NCBI RefSeq assembly: GCF_014898055.3
Contig: NW_023605083.1
Location: 93,955,483-94,019,482, forward strand
Length of the DNA: 64,000 nucleotides
From: Talpa occidentalis
Lineage: Eukaryota; Chordata; Mammalia; Eulipotyphla; Talpidae
Direction of reading: 5' to 3'
Position 1 is the first letter of the stretch. Every line of letters starts with the position of its first letter. Below are positions 61,790-64,000 of the stretch, piece after piece. Both the position numbers and the translations under genes were made by a program. A model generated the notes under the pieces. The model ran no database searches. It saw only the letters and a list, made by a program, of their open reading frames with translations, and was not told where the DNA came from.

Positions 61790-62055
61790 TTTTAAAAAAT
61801 TAATTTATGTATCATACAAGAGCTGGGGTATAAGCCAGAGTTGTGGGGTGGTGAGAGGATTCACTGGGGACAGAGTGGGGAGCAGAACAGGCAGATTGTC
61901 TGAAATACACTGCTGAGGGGAGCAGCGCATGAGACAGGAGAGGTCTGCTGCACCATATGGGTCAGTTCCCTGGCCGGGGATTGAACTCATGCCTCAGTGG
62001 CTGGCAATAGCTTGATAGTACTGAGACTTAACCCCTTGCACTACCAGGGAGGCCC
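61790..62055 (-). mobile_element. tRNA-derived SINE, subfamily B
   Basis: Minus-strand copy flanked by the 17-bp duplication TCAATATCATAA(A/C)AATT (61773-61789 and 62056-62072). Confidence 0.9.
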
Positions 62056-62159
62056 TCAATATCATAACAATTAAAAACATATGGCAAAACAAGTAGCTCA
62101 AGAGACAAGACACATTAGAGAAAATATTTGCTACTTATATCACATAGGACCAATATTCT

Positions 62160-62268
62160 TTTTTTTTTTTTTTTTTCTGTGGGACCCTGGCCGGCAGCTG
62201 GGGAACGAACCGGCGCCGCGGGCAGCCTTGCAGCCCAGCGCTCAACCGCTGCGCCACCAGGGGAGGCC
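62160..62268 (-). mobile_element. Short head-only SINE with poly(A)
   Basis: About 109 bp: tRNA-like head only, then an A-tail directly after TCCCACA, as in the copy at 35641-35753. Flanked by CCAATATTCT at 62150-62159 and 62269-62278. Confidence 0.85.
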
Positions 62269-62278
62269 CCAATATTCT

Positions 62279-62535
62279 GTTTTTAAAAGATTTATTTATT
62301 TATGCATACAAGAACTGGGGTGTGGCGGGTGAGAGGATTCACCAGAAACAGAGTGGGGAACAGAACAGGCAGATCGACGGAAATACACTGCTGAGGGGAG
62401 CAGCGGGTGAGTCAGGAGAGGTCTGCTGCGCCATGTGGGTTGCTCCCTGGCCGGGGATCAAACTCATGCTGCAGTGGCTGTGGATAGCTTCATAGGTTGT
62501 GTCTTAACCCCTTGTGTCACCAGGGAGGCCCAGAA
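62279..62535 (-). mobile_element. tRNA-derived SINE, subfamily B, adjoining the short SINE
   Basis: Minus-strand full-length B-type copy between CCAATATTCT at 62269-62278 and a third copy at 62536-62545. Together with the short SINE it forms a tandem pair separated by one target repeat. Confidence 0.88.
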
Positions 62536-63049
62536 CCAATATTCTTAATATATGCAATTCTTAAAAGCTGAGGAGAAAAAGAAAAAAACAAAACCTCAGA
62601 AACAAATGGCAACAAACAAGCAGAAAACTCACATAAAAAATGTGCAGATGGTGTTTAAACACATGAAAAAATGCTCGTCCATATTTCAAGAAAATTGCAT
62701 ATTAAAACCACACTTTCTCATCAACTAGAATGGAAATAACTAAACCCTGGGCAGCACGTTCCGTTGGCAAGCTGTGATGAAACACACACTCTCATACTTT
62801 TCTGGTGGGTGAAAAACTGTGCAACTGCAGTGGAGGGACCTTTAGAAAAAAACTTGTAGATGCAATTTCCCTTTGACCCAGGAAAACCATTTCTAGGAAT
62901 CTACTCCACTAATACTAAAACTCAATCCAGGTTATTTACTGTGTTGCTATTATTATAATAGTAAAAGATTGAAAGTAGCCCAAGTATTTATCAATAGGAA
63001 ATTTATTGAATAAATTAAATTATGTCATCCTAATAGAATATGGGGATCT

Positions 63050-63312
63050 TGGGCCTCCCTGGTGACCTAGGGTTAATTCTCAGCACTATCATGGTATCAC
63101 TGTTGTGGCCTGAGTTGGATCTTCTGGTCAGAGAGCTACCCACATGGTGCAGCAGACCTCTCCTTGTCTTGCCCACTGCTTCCCTCGGTGTATTTCAGTC
63201 AATCTGCCTGTTCTGTTCCCCACTCTGTCTCTGTTGAATCCTCCCACCACCCCCAACACCTCTGGCCTACACCTCAGTTCTATGCAAAAATAAATAAAAC
63301 ATTTAAAAAAAC
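63050..63312 (+). mobile_element. tRNA-derived SINE, subfamily B
   Basis: Plus-strand copy flanked by AGAATATG(G/T)GGATCT-type repeats (63035-63049 and 63313-63327, one mismatch). Confidence 0.88.
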
Positions 63313-64000
63313 AGAATATGTGGATCTATGACTATAAAGTAATAAAAAAAGATCACTATGAACTGAGACAAGCAATTTACAGGATATATCATATGTGAAA
63401 AAAGGAAAGGTCTAGAACAGTTTGTGTGGGCTCCCTTTTGTGTAAGAAAGGAGACATAAGAATGTACACATTGGAAGGATGAGGCAAAACAAATAAAAAT
63501 GACTACATCAAGAGGGTAAATGGGAAATAGTAGAGCTGTGCTTTCTTGTACAGTTTAGACCTTTGAACCATGTTTATATATTCAAAGATAAATTTAAAAA
63601 GAAATTGAATACAAATAGAGCACATAAACCTAGTTTCAAATTAATAACATAACCACATTTAGAAGGACTTAATTCCTTTCAATTTTGAAAATTATTCTGA
63701 ACATTTTTAGGGACATGTATGCAAATCGTAAACAGAAATGCAACAAGTTGGGAACTTTTCTTAGAAGGTTTGCTGTGAATGTAAAGCTGGATTATAATTT
63801 GAAACAATTTATCTATTTTTCACAATAGTGATAATTAAACATATTCATAGAGTGAGAAACCAAGATTTCACTCTAAGAGAATAAAAGAATCAAGTATAAA
63901 AGAAGGTAAGAAAAAAATCCATGTTAATTGTTTACTTTTTATTTCAATAACATTAGGTTACAATATCTCAGCAATTCTGTATTTCATACCATCCATACCA

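Larger units (their letters stand above)
60460..63600 (+). mobile_element. Old L1/HAL1-type region broken by SINEs
   Basis: Degraded plus-strand L1-like sequence, clearest at 60780-61000 and 62590-63000, with no intact frame. Interrupted by SINEs at 61790, 62160, 62279 and 63050. Also holds a tandem 16-bp duplication AGTTAAACAATTTCAC at 61464-61495. Limits approximate. Confidence 0.5.

Noticed and set aside
56355..64000. SCO1 exons expected beyond MYH3 in mammals
   Set aside because: No recognisable SCO1 coding sequence was found in this flank; the gene probably lies outside the window.

Overview
This window is mammalian nuclear DNA. It holds one recognisable protein-coding gene, a complete skeletal-muscle myosin heavy chain on the minus strand, embedded in repeat-rich intergenic DNA. 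Joining 39 coding exons with GT-AG borders between 54655 and 33428 gives an open frame of 5,823 nt, or 1,940 codons plus a stop. The N-terminus ([16 protein letters not shown]), the surface-loop and converter sequences and the C-terminus (MVVHESEE) identify it as MYH3, the embryonic skeletal myosin heavy chain. Two 5' non-coding exons (about 56143-56164 and 55298-55340), a TATA box (56187-56195) and a poly(A) signal (33330-33335) complete the transcription unit. Every exon keeps the phase and length expected for sarcomeric MYH genes, so the gene looks functional. | The organism is a placental mammal, probably a laurasiatherian, but the species is unresolved. Ancient mammal-wide repeats (MIR, MER5A, MER20, old L1, a Tigger-like DNA element) lie alongside a younger tRNA-derived SINE family. 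About 14 SINE copies are present, most with clear target-site duplications. By memory they do not match Alu, rodent B1/B2, carnivore SINEC, equine ERE, ruminant Bov-tA, cetacean CHR or vespertilionid VES. | Layout. 1-33311 lies downstream of MYH3; in other mammals this interval leads towards MYH2. It has no supportable coding gene, but contains SINEs, L1 fragments, DNA transposon relics and, at about 25-30 kb, a relatively repeat-poor GC-richer block with clusters of muscle-type binding motifs. 33312-56164 is MYH3. 56165-64000 is the MYH3 promoter flank, in other mammals facing SCO1; it is mostly unique sequence to about 59.8 kb, then old L1 with SINE insertions. | MYH3 encodes the motor and coiled-coil rod of the developmental thick filament. 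The motor exons (3-21) carry the nucleotide-binding P-loop, switch I, switch II, actin-binding loops, reactive-thiol helix and converter. Exons 21-22 carry the light-chain-binding neck, and exons 22-41 the rod and tailpiece. | I found no CRISPR array, operon or undescribed gene system. The points most worth a second look are: a stretch of exon 16 that resembles fast adult/perinatal MYH paralogues (possible gene conversion); a motif cluster at 29.6-29.85 kb that may be a muscle enhancer; a head-only short form of the SINE with a reproducible 3' boundary; two SINE insertions sharing one target sequence; and nested or inverted transposons inside MYH3 introns.
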